This document shows, piece after piece, positions 1 to 5,524 of a DNA stretch of 5,524 nt. The notes below the pieces were generated by a model. The model was not told where the DNA came from and did no database searches. It saw nothing but the letters and a program-made list of their open reading frames with translations. A program made the translations under genes and the position numbers. This DNA is from Gemmatimonadota bacterium. Its GTDB lineage: Bacteria; Gemmatimonadota; Gemmatimonadetes; Gemmatimonadales; GWC2-71-9. The stretch covers positions 1 through 5,524 of the forward strand of contig QHUQ01000286.1 of assembly GCA_003221985.1 (NCBI GenBank), written 5' to 3'. Numbering within the stretch: the stretch's first letter is position 1; each line of letters opens with the position of its first letter.

Positions 1-1
1 C

Positions 2-499
2 TGGGCCGGATTCCTCGCGGGTGCCGCCGCGTCTGCGCCGGCGCTTTTTGCGCCGGATGGCGTCGGGCGGCTGCTTCGGCCGCTCACCGTATTCCACCCG
101 GAGTGGGTCGGTGCCCGGATCGAAACGCTCACCGAGACGCTGGCGCGCTTCCGGGACCAGCCGAGCGCGATGGCCGGCTGCTTCGCAGGCGCCCTCTTCG
201 TGCAGGTGACGATGGTGGTGTTCTACATGGCCGTCGCGGACTCGTTGCACTTGAACGTCGCCTTCGCGGACCTCGCCGTCGTCGTGCCCGTCTCGTTCGT
301 CGTCCAGATGCTGCCCGTGTCCCTGAACGGCTTCGGCGTGCGCGAGGCGACCTTTTCGTTCTACTTCACGCGCATCGGCCAGCCGATCGAGTCCGCCCTG
401 CTGTTCTCGCTCGTCGCGCAGGCGCTGGTGATGCTGTTCTCGTTGACGGGAGCCGCCGTCTACGTCTCGCGGACCCGCCATCATCTCGCGGTTGAGTGA
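2..499 (+). CDS. Flippase-like membrane protein (lysylphosphatidylglycerol synthase TM-region family), C-terminal part
   Basis: This is the C-terminal 165 codons of a multi-pass inner-membrane protein; the start lies before the window. The frame is open from base 2 to the TGA at 497-499. Hydrophobic segments lie at about fragment residues 1-17, 56-80, 87-107 and 131-155. The most telling stretch is PVSLNGFGVREA (residues 105-116), which resembles the conserved P-x-x-x-N-G-x-G-x-R-E signature near the C-terminus of the UPF0104 / LPG_synthase_TM (PF03706) family. Members are usually around 300-350 residues, so about half is present. The family includes the flippase part of MprF and AglD-like proteins and is often found beside glycosyltransferases, which fits this window. 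By inference it may move or help use a lipid-linked substrate; the actual substrate is unknown. The gene faces the minus-strand operon tail-to-tail across 37 bases, in which I see no strong terminator. Confidence 0.82.
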   Translation, partial: WAGFLAGAAASAPALFAPDGVGRLLRPLTVFHPEWVGARIETLTETLARFRDQPSAMAGCFAGALFVQVTMVVFYMAVADSLHLNVAFADLAVVVPVSFVVQMLPVSLNGFGVREATFSFYFTRIGQPIESALLFSLVAQALVMLFSLTGAAVYVSRTRHHLAVE

Positions 500-536
500 C
501 TCTCAAGGCTCAGCTCTCGACGCGCAACGGTGAGCG

Positions 537-2096
537 CTACGGCGGAGAGCCGACGATCTCGTACAGCCTCGCCTCGCCGTCGTCGTAGAGCGGCCGCAGG
601 TACGCCTCGAACTCCTTCAGCCGGCCGAGCACGTCGCGGCGGTTCTCCGTGTTGTAGCCGTACATGTGAAACACCGCGTAGCGCACGCGATTCGGTTCGA
701 GAATCTTGAAGGCGTCGCGGCTCGGAAACGGCGCGAGCGTGTGCACGTTGGCGAGAAAATCCGGAGGGATGTAGTCGCTGTAGCCATTGACCAGCGGCAT
801 CCAGTGAGACGTCGAGGCGAGCATGTACTTCGTATGCTGATGCAGTCCGACCTCGGGATAAAAGAACGGCATCTCGATTACCGCACCGGGCGGCAGCGCC
901 GCGAGCGTGCGATAGACGGGCTGCACGGGCGGTACGTCGGGGATGTTCAGCCGGACAAACAGCTCGCTGCCGGCGAACAGGCCGAGCATCGTCAGTGCGA
1001 GGGCCGGACGCCGCACGCGGGCCAGCCACTCCGAGACCGCAAACCCGGCCAGCACAGCCAGCCCGAAGACGACGATCAAGCCGAATCGGCTCGGCACCCG
1101 CAGCCACGCGAAAACCGGAACGATCGCGTACAGCGCCGTGTACAGCTGCGCTGAAGGGCCGAAGGACGTCCAGAACGCCGTCGCCGCCAGCCCGCCGTAT
1201 AGCAGCGCCAGCTCGCTCCGCCGCCCGCGAGCGATGGAAAGACCGGTGACTCCGAAGATGGTGACCAGCCCGCCGGGGAACAGCACGTCCGTCCATTTCG
1301 GAAGATAGGGCAGGAGCCACACGTGGGCGAACGACGAGCTCGCCAGATAGGAGCTCCAGTTGGCTGAATACCGCACGGTCTCGCCGATCACCCGGTGAAA
1401 TCCGGTGTCGCGCCGCATGGCGATATACGGCACGTACGCCGGCACCACGAGCCCAATCGACACCACGGCGGCGACCCCGATGGCCATCCAATAACGCGTA
1501 TCGGCCCACAGCCGGCGTGTGAAGGCGACGACCACGATCGCGACGCCCACCATCAGAATCACGAAGATGCCGTAGTACCCGCAGCACAACGCCTGCGCCG
1601 CCATCGCCACGCCGAGGGCGGCGCCGCGACCCGGAGTCCGACGGTCCGCTATCCGGTGAAACGCCAGCACGCGCGTCAGATATCGGACGAGGTAGTACAT
1701 GCCCGTCGCCGTGAGGATGAATGAGAGCAGCACCGCCGAGTTGAGCGCGGCGTAGGCGTTGCGCGTCGCCAGGTACACCGGCACCGCGAGTACGCCGGCG
1801 CCGAGATTGTTTTCCGAGTACGCCAGCGTCCCGCGATGCGGATAGAAGATGTTCGCGTCGAACACGCGAAGCGGATCGACGGCAAGCGCGTGTGCCACCC
1901 ATGCCACGTTCCAGATGGACAACTGTCCATCGCCATTGTCGACGCGGCCCACGCGTCCCAGCTTGAACGCGATCGGATAAGTGAACACGGACGCAAGGAT
2001 GGCGCTCACGATCACCACGGCGCAGGCCTCGTGCCAGCCGCCGCGGGGCGCGCGGTTGGTCCGGTGATTCTGCTCCGCCGGAGCAAGCGAAATCAT
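537..2096 (-). CDS. Multi-pass membrane protein, GT-C glycosyltransferase-like, with soluble C-terminal domain
   Basis: A 519-residue integral membrane protein of unproven function. A short basic N-tail is followed by a first membrane helix at about residues 24-44. Next comes a presumed periplasmic loop with acidic residues (D53, D56 in RVDNGDGQ) and the stretch FDANIFYP (79-86), a layout typical of GT-C/PMT-like enzymes that use polyprenyl-phosphate sugars. More hydrophobic stretches lie at about 97-112, 117-138, 158-193, 203-225, 271-288, 296-310, 319-332, 338-355 and 364-382. Residues from about 385 onward are soluble and rich in aromatics and prolines. The ATG at 2096 overlaps the stop of the upstream gene (ATGA). 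No good Shine-Dalgarno is visible, only GAGG 13 bases upstream, so translation is probably coupled. The stop is TAG. Close homologues, as I remember them, carry about 40 more residues between RYLT (138-141) and LAFHR (144-148). If so, this copy has an in-frame internal deletion. A YfhO-like or unclassified membrane protein is the alternative. Confidence 0.85.
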   Translation of the reverse strand: MISLAPAEQNHRTNRAPRGGWHEACAVVIVSAILASVFTYPIAFKLGRVGRVDNGDGQLSIWNVAWVAHALAVDPLRVFDANIFYPHRGTLAYSENNLGAGVLAVPVYLATRNAYAALNSAVLLSFILTATGMYYLVRYLTRVLAFHRIADRRTPGRGAALGVAMAAQALCCGYYGIFVILMVGVAIVVVAFTRRLWADTRYWMAIGVAAVVSIGLVVPAYVPYIAMRRDTGFHRVIGETVRYSANWSSYLASSSFAHVWLLPYLPKWTDVLFPGGLVTIFGVTGLSIARGRRSELALLYGGLAATAFWTSFGPSAQLYTALYAIVPVFAWLRVPSRFGLIVVFGLAVLAGFAVSEWLARVRRPALALTMLGLFAGSELFVRLNIPDVPPVQPVYRTLAALPPGAVIEMPFFYPEVGLHQHTKYMLASTSHWMPLVNGYSDYIPPDFLANVHTLAPFPSRDAFKILEPNRVRYAVFHMYGYNTENRRDVLGRLKEFEAYLRPLYDDGEARLYEIVGSPP

Positions 2097-3421
2097 CGAT
2101 TGGATTGAGCCTCGATGGCGGTGAACGTCATGAGCACGCCGAGATTGCGAAAGTCACGGGAGCCCGGGTCCAGCAGGTGCGGCGTGAACCCCTGGCTCGA
2201 CTGCACGGACAGCAGCAGGGCGAAGCTCTCGAGACCACGGACGCCGGACGCTGGCACGTCGAAGCTCACCGGTTTCCCCGGCTCGAGCGAAACGACCGAC
2301 GTGCGCGCGCCGGCCGACACGGTGAAGACCGTGTGAATCGGCGAGCGCACCGTCATCCTCAAGTGATCCAGGCGCTTGTCGGACCGCAGCAGAATATCGG
2401 ACCGCCCGGCTCCCGACACCCAGATGGCGCGCTCATCGGGGTCGGCCCCCGGCTGCTCCGGCAAGTAGGCGTGTTCGTCGAGGAAATACAGCAGCACGCC
2501 GTGAAAAGGCACGTGCGACCGTGAGTCGTCGAGCCGCACCGGCAGATCGTTGGCGATCGTGAGCTCGACCGGCAGTCGCCGGGCGAAGCCTCGCGCCGGC
2601 GCATCGTAGGTGAACTTCGCCGCGACGAACGGGTTCACCACCATCTTCGCCGTGACGAGCGAGCCGCCCAGCCACGCGACGAGCGCCGGCGTCATCGACA
2701 ACGGCGGCAGGAGAAAGAACGTCAGCGGGTAGAGGCTGATGAAATACCGGTTGCCCGGCGGTCCCCCGCCGCCGTTCCACGTGTACGGCGCGAACACCAG
2801 CAGCGCTCCGACCGACGCCAGGAGCGCCAGGAACGTCAGCACCCGCCACGGACGTGCGCGCTCGCCCGACGCGAGCCAGATCACGATCGCCAGCGCGCCC
2901 GGAAAAAAGTACGGCACGAACCCATGATGCCGGCCCACGAGGAAGTACTCCACGTTGAGGCCGAAGCGATTGAGAAACTCGGACGGCGCCAGGACGCTCG
3001 CCGCATCCGAGTCGTTCGTGCTCATCTCCCGGCCGCGCCGGTCCCAGGTGTTGTCGGCGGAGTCGAACGGGAAGGTCCCGTAGAAGGTCTTGCGATCGCC
3101 GCCCTGGTAGTTGAGCTCGCCCGTGCCGAGCGCATTGACGGCAAACAGGGCGCATGTCGCGCCGACGATCGCGCCGGGCGCGAACCGGCGCCGCCACCAC
3201 CACCACGCGACCAGGGGGCCGGCCAGCAGGGCGTTGTGCGGCTTCGAGTACGTCGCCAGGCCCAGCAGAATCGCTGCGCAGATATCGCCGCCGGCCGATC
3301 GCAAGAAACGGGAGCCCCCAGGCGGCGCCACTTCTTTGTACAGCCAGAGGAAATATGCGAAGAAGACGAGCGCGAAGTTGAAGATGTCGGATGTGAGGAA
3401 CACTGCCATCACCGGCACCAC
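2093..3421 (-). CDS. GT-C-type membrane glycosyltransferase, 3' (C-terminal) piece of a probably broken gene
   Basis: This 442-codon reading frame encodes a membrane protein with a large soluble C-terminal domain. The first start codon is a GTG at 3421, but that codon sits inside a hydrophobic helix. The frame continues upstream without a stop to 3508, encoding the matching front of the helix (GPALVFTLAFVGAT). I therefore do not believe 3421 is a natural start. Hydrophobic segments, numbered from the GTG, lie at about 1-27, 45-57, 62-76, 82-97, 168-184, 192-211, 228-247 and 248-264. The long loop between 98 and 165 includes NYQGGDRKTFYG (104-115). The C-terminal part from about 290 is soluble and looks beta-rich. 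The piece before it (3474-3863) supplies the expected N-terminus in another frame, so the two are probably one disrupted gene. The stop overlaps the next gene's ATG. A sugar-transfer role is inferred from architecture only. Confidence 0.75.
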   Translation of the reverse strand: MVPVMAVFLTSDIFNFALVFFAYFLWLYKEVAPPGGSRFLRSAGGDICAAILLGLATYSKPHNALLAGPLVAWWWWRRRFAPGAIVGATCALFAVNALGTGELNYQGGDRKTFYGTFPFDSADNTWDRRGREMSTNDSDAASVLAPSEFLNRFGLNVEYFLVGRHHGFVPYFFPGALAIVIWLASGERARPWRVLTFLALLASVGALLVFAPYTWNGGGGPPGNRYFISLYPLTFFLLPPLSMTPALVAWLGGSLVTAKMVVNPFVAAKFTYDAPARGFARRLPVELTIANDLPVRLDDSRSHVPFHGVLLYFLDEHAYLPEQPGADPDERAIWVSGAGRSDILLRSDKRLDHLRMTVRSPIHTVFTVSAGARTSVVSLEPGKPVSFDVPASGVRGLESFALLLSVQSSQGFTPHLLDPGSRDFRNLGVLMTFTAIEAQSNR

Positions 3422-3469
3422 GGTCGCGCCGACAAACGCCAGCGTGAAGACGAGCGCCGGACCGGGCGG

Positions 3470-3508
3470 CGACTTAGAGGCGATCGCTTCGCGGATCGGG
3501 TCCCCGGC
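3470..3508 (-). other. Frame-change junction inside the GT-C gene
   Basis: Both minus-strand frames are open together from 3508 to 3477. The upstream frame ends in CGC CTC TAA (stop at 3476-3474). The downstream frame enters from a TGA at 3511-3509 and reads GCC TCT AAG TCG CCG across the same bases. A single +1 step on CTC-TAA would join them, but the joined protein would jump directly from the periplasmic loop (SDRL) to a later helix. An out-of-frame deletion with its joint near 3473-3477 explains both the stop and the missing segment. Confidence 0.55.
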
Positions 3509-3863
3509 TCACCTGGATGTACGGCGGCGAGCTGCGCAACCGCACGTGCCACTGTGCGCCGCGTTTGAGAAAGATGCCGTCGGGGCCGGCTCGGTACAGG
3601 CCGAAAAAGCGCTCGAGGTCTCTGCGCTCGTAGCTCAGGTCGTGGTCGTAGGCGAGGCTGAGGGCCATCGCCACATACGACGCCTCGTCGCCCTTGATGC
3701 CGAATCCGGTCTTGACCACGTCGACGGACATCGCGGCGACGAGGGCGACGATCAGAAGAATCGCCCCGGTCACGACTGCGGCAGACCCGGCGCGCACCGA
3801 AGGCACCGGGGCCGACGACACCGCGAAATCGGTCGCGGCGGAGCTCAACGAGGACACGAGCAC
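3474..3863 (-). CDS. GT-C-type membrane glycosyltransferase, 5' (N-terminal) piece of a probably broken gene
   Basis: A 129-residue frame whose features fit the N-terminus of a GT-C membrane glycosyltransferase. It has a short cytoplasmic tail, one membrane helix at about residues 26-50, then a presumed periplasmic loop. That loop has GDEASY (58-63), whose D-E pair matches the position of the acidic catalytic motif in the first loop of PMT/ArnT-like enzymes. It continues with RRDLERFFGLYRAGPDG (80-96) and ends at PDPRSDRL. The TAA at 3476-3474 comes just where homologues, as I recall, continue with another hydrophobic region. The downstream frame (2093-3421, open from 3508) takes over with the next membrane helices. 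The GTG at 3863 is chosen as the first start; it has no clear Shine-Dalgarno, and GTGs at 3857 or 3821 are alternatives. Alone, this fragment would be a single-pass protein with no transferase core, so I read it as part of a pseudogene or of a sequence with an assembly error. Confidence 0.7.
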   Translation of the reverse strand: MLVSSLSSAATDFAVSSAPVPSVRAGSAAVVTGAILLIVALVAAMSVDVVKTGFGIKGDEASYVAMALSLAYDHDLSYERRDLERFFGLYRAGPDGIFLKRGAQWHVRLRSSPPYIQVSRGPDPRSDRL

Positions 3864-3869
3864 ATCATA
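3864..3869 (-). promoter_or_regulatory. Possible -10 box (TATGAT) for the minus-strand operon
   Basis: On the minus strand TATGAT differs from the sigma-70 -10 consensus at one base. It lies in the only A/T-rich patch of the divergent gap (3862-3878). No good -35 hexamer is found 16-18 bases upstream. The box also abuts the GTG at 3863, so transcription would start inside the annotated gene and imply a later start codon. Weak support only. Confidence 0.2.
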
Positions 3870-3927
3870 AATGACTCTAGCGAGTTCAGCGGCGCGTTCG
3901 GACCAGGTTTCGCCGGTTGATCGCGCC

Positions 3928-3932
3928 GGGAG
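3928..3932 (+). promoter_or_regulatory. Ribosome binding site of the deacetylase gene
   Basis: GGGAG lies 8 bases before the ATG at 3941. This favours that ATG over the in-frame TTG at 3917, which has no such site, and over the ATG at 3959. Confidence 0.6.
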
Positions 3933-3940
3933 CGCACGTT

Positions 3941-5215
3941 ATGCTGGACGCGTTCAGCATGAGCATCCCTTTCGGCGAGACCGGCGGCCTCGTCCGCGGG
4001 TGCCTCGACCTGGTCTCGGGACGGTTTCCGCGTTTCGTGTTCGGCGCCTCCATCGGCGACCTGCTTCCCGTCTTCCACTTCCACGACGAGCCGCGTGACG
4101 CGCTCGAGCCGAAGCTGCGGCACCTCGCCGACAACGGCTATCGCTCGGTGACCGCCGACGAGATCGCCGCCTTCGTGCGAGGCGATCGGGCGCTGGCCCC
4201 GCGCGCCGTCGCCCTCTGTTTCGACGATGCCTGGGCCAGCGTCTGGACCGCGGCCGGTCCGCTCCTGAAAGAGCATGGCCTTACGGCGATCGTCTACGCG
4301 ATTCCCGCGCGGGTCAGCGACGCGGCGGGCTGTCGGCCGAGGAGCGTGTCCGAGACATCTTCACACGCCGCTGGCAGGCCGGCTCCGCCGCCGGAACACG
4401 GTCCCAATCTGCAAGCCGTTCCGCTCGACGCGCGGCCACCAGGAGCCAGTGACGCACGGGCTCCTGGCGACAAGGACGCGAGCAGCGCGGCCGCTGGATC
4501 GCCATTCATGACATGGCCGGAGCTGCGCGCGCTGCAAGCGGCCGGCATCATCGACGTGCAGTCGCACACGCGCACCCACGCCAGGATCTTCACGTCGGGG
4601 ACGGTCGCCGGCTTCGTCGAGCCCGGATACGACGCCACACTGCTGCTCGCGCGTCCGCAGGTTGGCGCCGAACCGCTTCGGTTCGTCGGCCCGGATGATC
4701 TCGGCGCGCCGTTGTACGAACACCGGTCACGCATGTCCGATGGTCCGCGCATGCGGCACACCGAGAAGGCGCACGACGCGTGCGTGAGGCTCGTGGCATC
4801 GGAAGGCGGACCCGCGTTTTTTTCACGTGCGGACTGGCGGCGGCGGCTGCAGTCGCTTGCCGACGGATTCTCGGCGCACGCGACGCCGGAATCAGCCGAC
4901 GAGCAGCAACACGCGATAGACGAGGAGCTCGATCGCTCCCGGTCGGAGCTGAACGGCCGGCTCGGCACGCGGACGGTCAACCACGTGTGCCTGCCATGGG
5001 GCGTTCCCGGGCAAAAGGCGGCCGCCGCGCTGAAACGACTGGGGTTTGCCACCGCGTTCGCGAACCGGTTCGCCGGCGTGCATGCCGTGCGCCGCGGCGA
5101 CCATCCCCACTGGCTGAAGCGCCTGCCGAACCGATACATTCACCGCCTCCCGGGCCGCGGCCGACGCTGGTGGTTCATCACGCCCTCCTCTCACCGCGTG
5201 ACGGTCGGGAGATGA
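3941..5215 (+). CDS. Polysaccharide deacetylase family protein (NodB / carbohydrate esterase 4)
   Basis: A 424-residue protein of the NodB-homology family, metal-dependent enzymes that remove N- or O-acetyl groups from surface polysaccharides or glycan precursors. Visible motifs, numbered from the ATG at 3941, are: FHFHDE (45-50) opening the domain; LCFDDAW (92-98), the TFDDG-type motif 1 with likely base D95 and metal ligand D96; and SHTRTH (208-213), the H-x-x-x-H motif 2 with H209 and H213. LPWG (351-354) is in the place of the usual R-x-P-Y/W-G motif 3, though the arginine is not obvious. No signal peptide is evident, so a cytoplasmic or membrane-associated location is possible. Residues about 126-188 form a Pro/Ala/Ser-rich linker between motifs 1 and 2 with poorer codon-position bias than the flanks. 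The gene diverges from the GT-C operon, and its TGA overlaps the ATG of the methyltransferase, so the two are probably co-expressed. Substrate unknown. Confidence 0.88.
   Translation: MLDAFSMSIPFGETGGLVRGCLDLVSGRFPRFVFGASIGDLLPVFHFHDEPRDALEPKLRHLADNGYRSVTADEIAAFVRGDRALAPRAVALCFDDAWASVWTAAGPLLKEHGLTAIVYAIPARVSDAAGCRPRSVSETSSHAAGRPAPPPEHGPNLQAVPLDARPPGASDARAPGDKDASSAAAGSPFMTWPELRALQAAGIIDVQSHTRTHARIFTSGTVAGFVEPGYDATLLLARPQVGAEPLRFVGPDDLGAPLYEHRSRMSDGPRMRHTEKAHDACVRLVASEGGPAFFSRADWRRRLQSLADGFSAHATPESADEQQHAIDEELDRSRSELNGRLGTRTVNHVCLPWGVPGQKAAAALKRLGFATAFANRFAGVHAVRRGDHPHWLKRLPNRYIHRLPGRGRRWWFITPSSHRVTVGR
4439..4467. repeat. Perfect 9-bp inverted repeat inside the deacetylase linker
   Basis: CCAGGAGCC at 4439-4447 and GGCTCCTGG at 4459-4467 are exact reverse complements separated by 11 bases. 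The hairpin lies inside the coding region and has no T-run after it, so it is not a standard terminator. It falls in the low-complexity linker of the deacetylase. It may be chance in GC-rich DNA. Confidence 0.5.
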
Positions 5216-5524
5216 TCGAGGACGTCGAGCACACCAGCGCGCCGGCCGGACCGGCTCAGTTCGGAAATCTCGCCGCCAACGCACGCTTTCCCGAGCTGTC
5301 CGGTGCGCTCCGGCCGGGGATCGAGATCCTGGAAATCGGCTCGGGCACAGGCAGCCTGTTGCATCGGCTGGTTGAGCAGGGTCATCGGATCCGTGGCGTC
5401 GAGATCAACGGCGGGCTGATCGCCGAGAGCCGCCGCTGGTACGGCGAGCTACCCCTTCAACTCGTGGACGGTGTACGGCTTCCGTTTGCCGATGCGTCCT
5501 TCGACGTCGTCCTGAGCTTCGACG
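5212..5524 (+). CDS. Class I SAM-dependent methyltransferase, N-terminal part
   Basis: The first 104 codons of a Rossmann-fold methyltransferase; the window ends inside the gene. Motif I is LEIGSGTG (residues 40-47), the glycine-rich SAM-binding loop, followed by GVEIN (62-66) with acidic E64 at the end of strand 2, which would bind the ribose hydroxyls. LVDG (84-87) supplies the D86 expected near the adenine, and LPFADASFDVVLSFD (90-104) is the usual run into motif IV of the Methyltransf_11/25 type. The ATG at 5212 overlaps the TGA of the deacetylase (ATGA). The GGGAG just before it is too close to act as a normal ribosome site, which suggests translational coupling. Next to a polysaccharide deacetylase, it may methylate a sugar or lipid carrier, but the methyl acceptor cannot be told from this part. 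Confidence 0.85.
   Translation, partial: MIEDVEHTSAPAGPAQFGNLAANARFPELSGALRPGIEILEIGSGTGSLLHRLVEQGHRIRGVEINGGLIAESRRWYGELPLQLVDGVRLPFADASFDVVLSFD

Noticed and set aside
492..535. Small inverted repeats in the convergent gap (TTGAG/CTCAA at 492-506, GCTCA/TGAGC at 508-535) as a terminator
   Set aside because: Stems of only 5 bp and no T-run on either strand; not enough to call a terminator.
481..1902. Long minus-strand open frame of 473 codons overlapping the 519-residue membrane protein
   Set aside because: It is Arg/Ala/Gly-rich without helices or motifs and lies in another frame of a gene with clear membrane architecture; typical shadow in GC-rich DNA.
3194..3205. (CCA)4 trinucleotide repeat
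   Set aside because: It encodes four tryptophans (residues 73-76) at the end of a membrane helix in the GT-C gene; too short to be treated as a microsatellite of interest.
2433..3206. Second minus-strand frame of 257 codons inside the GT-C gene
   Set aside because: Arg/Gly-rich with no helix; the competing frame holds the membrane protein.
3111..3920. Plus-strand open frame of 269 codons opposite the GT-C gene
   Set aside because: No motif, low-complexity composition, and the opposite strand encodes well-formed membrane helices; shadow.
3917..3940. Earlier TTG start for the deacetylase at 3917
   Set aside because: It has no ribosome site, whereas GGGAG lies 8 bases before the ATG at 3941.
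4817..4823. Run of seven T as a possible sequencing-error frameshift in the deacetylase
   Set aside because: The frame reads sensibly on both sides (GGPAFFSRADW), so the length of the run appears right.
4294..5139. Minus-strand open frame of 281 codons opposite the deacetylase
   Set aside because: Ser/Arg/Ala-rich with no recognisable domain; the plus strand carries catalytic motifs of a known family over the same bases.

Overview
The window is GC-rich throughout and tightly packed, with no RNA gene, CRISPR array, insertion sequence or phage gene visible. Base composition and the type of proteins (GT-C-like membrane proteins, a flippase-like membrane protein, a polysaccharide deacetylase and a SAM methyltransferase) suggest a soil or environmental bacterium. 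The closest match I can recall for these families is Acidobacteriota (Vicinamibacteria-like). That assignment is inference from remembered family resemblance, not from a search.

Layout: (1) Bases 2-499, plus strand: the C-terminal half of a flippase-like / lysylphosphatidylglycerol-synthase-type membrane protein, cut by the window start. (2) Bases 537-2096, minus strand: a 519-residue multi-pass membrane protein with a GT-C-like architecture and a soluble C-terminal domain. It converges on gene 1 across a 37-base gap. (3) Bases 2093-3863, minus strand: what looks like one GT-C-type membrane glycosyltransferase gene broken into two frames, a 5' piece at 3474-3863 and a 3' piece at 2093-3421 (frame open from 3508). 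Gene 2 starts inside the stop of the 3' piece (ATGA overlap), so both lie in one minus-strand operon. (4) A divergent intergenic gap of 77 bases at 3864-3940. (5) Bases 3941-5215, plus strand: a complete NodB/CE4-type polysaccharide deacetylase. (6) From 5212 to the window end, plus strand: the first 104 codons of a class I SAM-dependent methyltransferase, again joined by an ATGA overlap.

Taken together this is probably part of a cell-surface glycan or glycolipid locus. Membrane GT-C enzymes would use lipid-linked sugars on the outer face of the inner membrane, the flippase-like protein may handle lipid carriers, and the deacetylase and methyltransferase would modify the glycan or its precursors. 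The pathway and substrates cannot be read from the sequence.

The most notable point is the state of the two minus-strand membrane-protein genes. The upstream one is split by an out-of-frame junction near 3474-3508. The downstream one appears, from remembered homologues, to lack about 40 residues near residue 142 without losing frame. Either the operon carries two real deletions, or the assembly dropped two short segments. I found no convincing new biological system.
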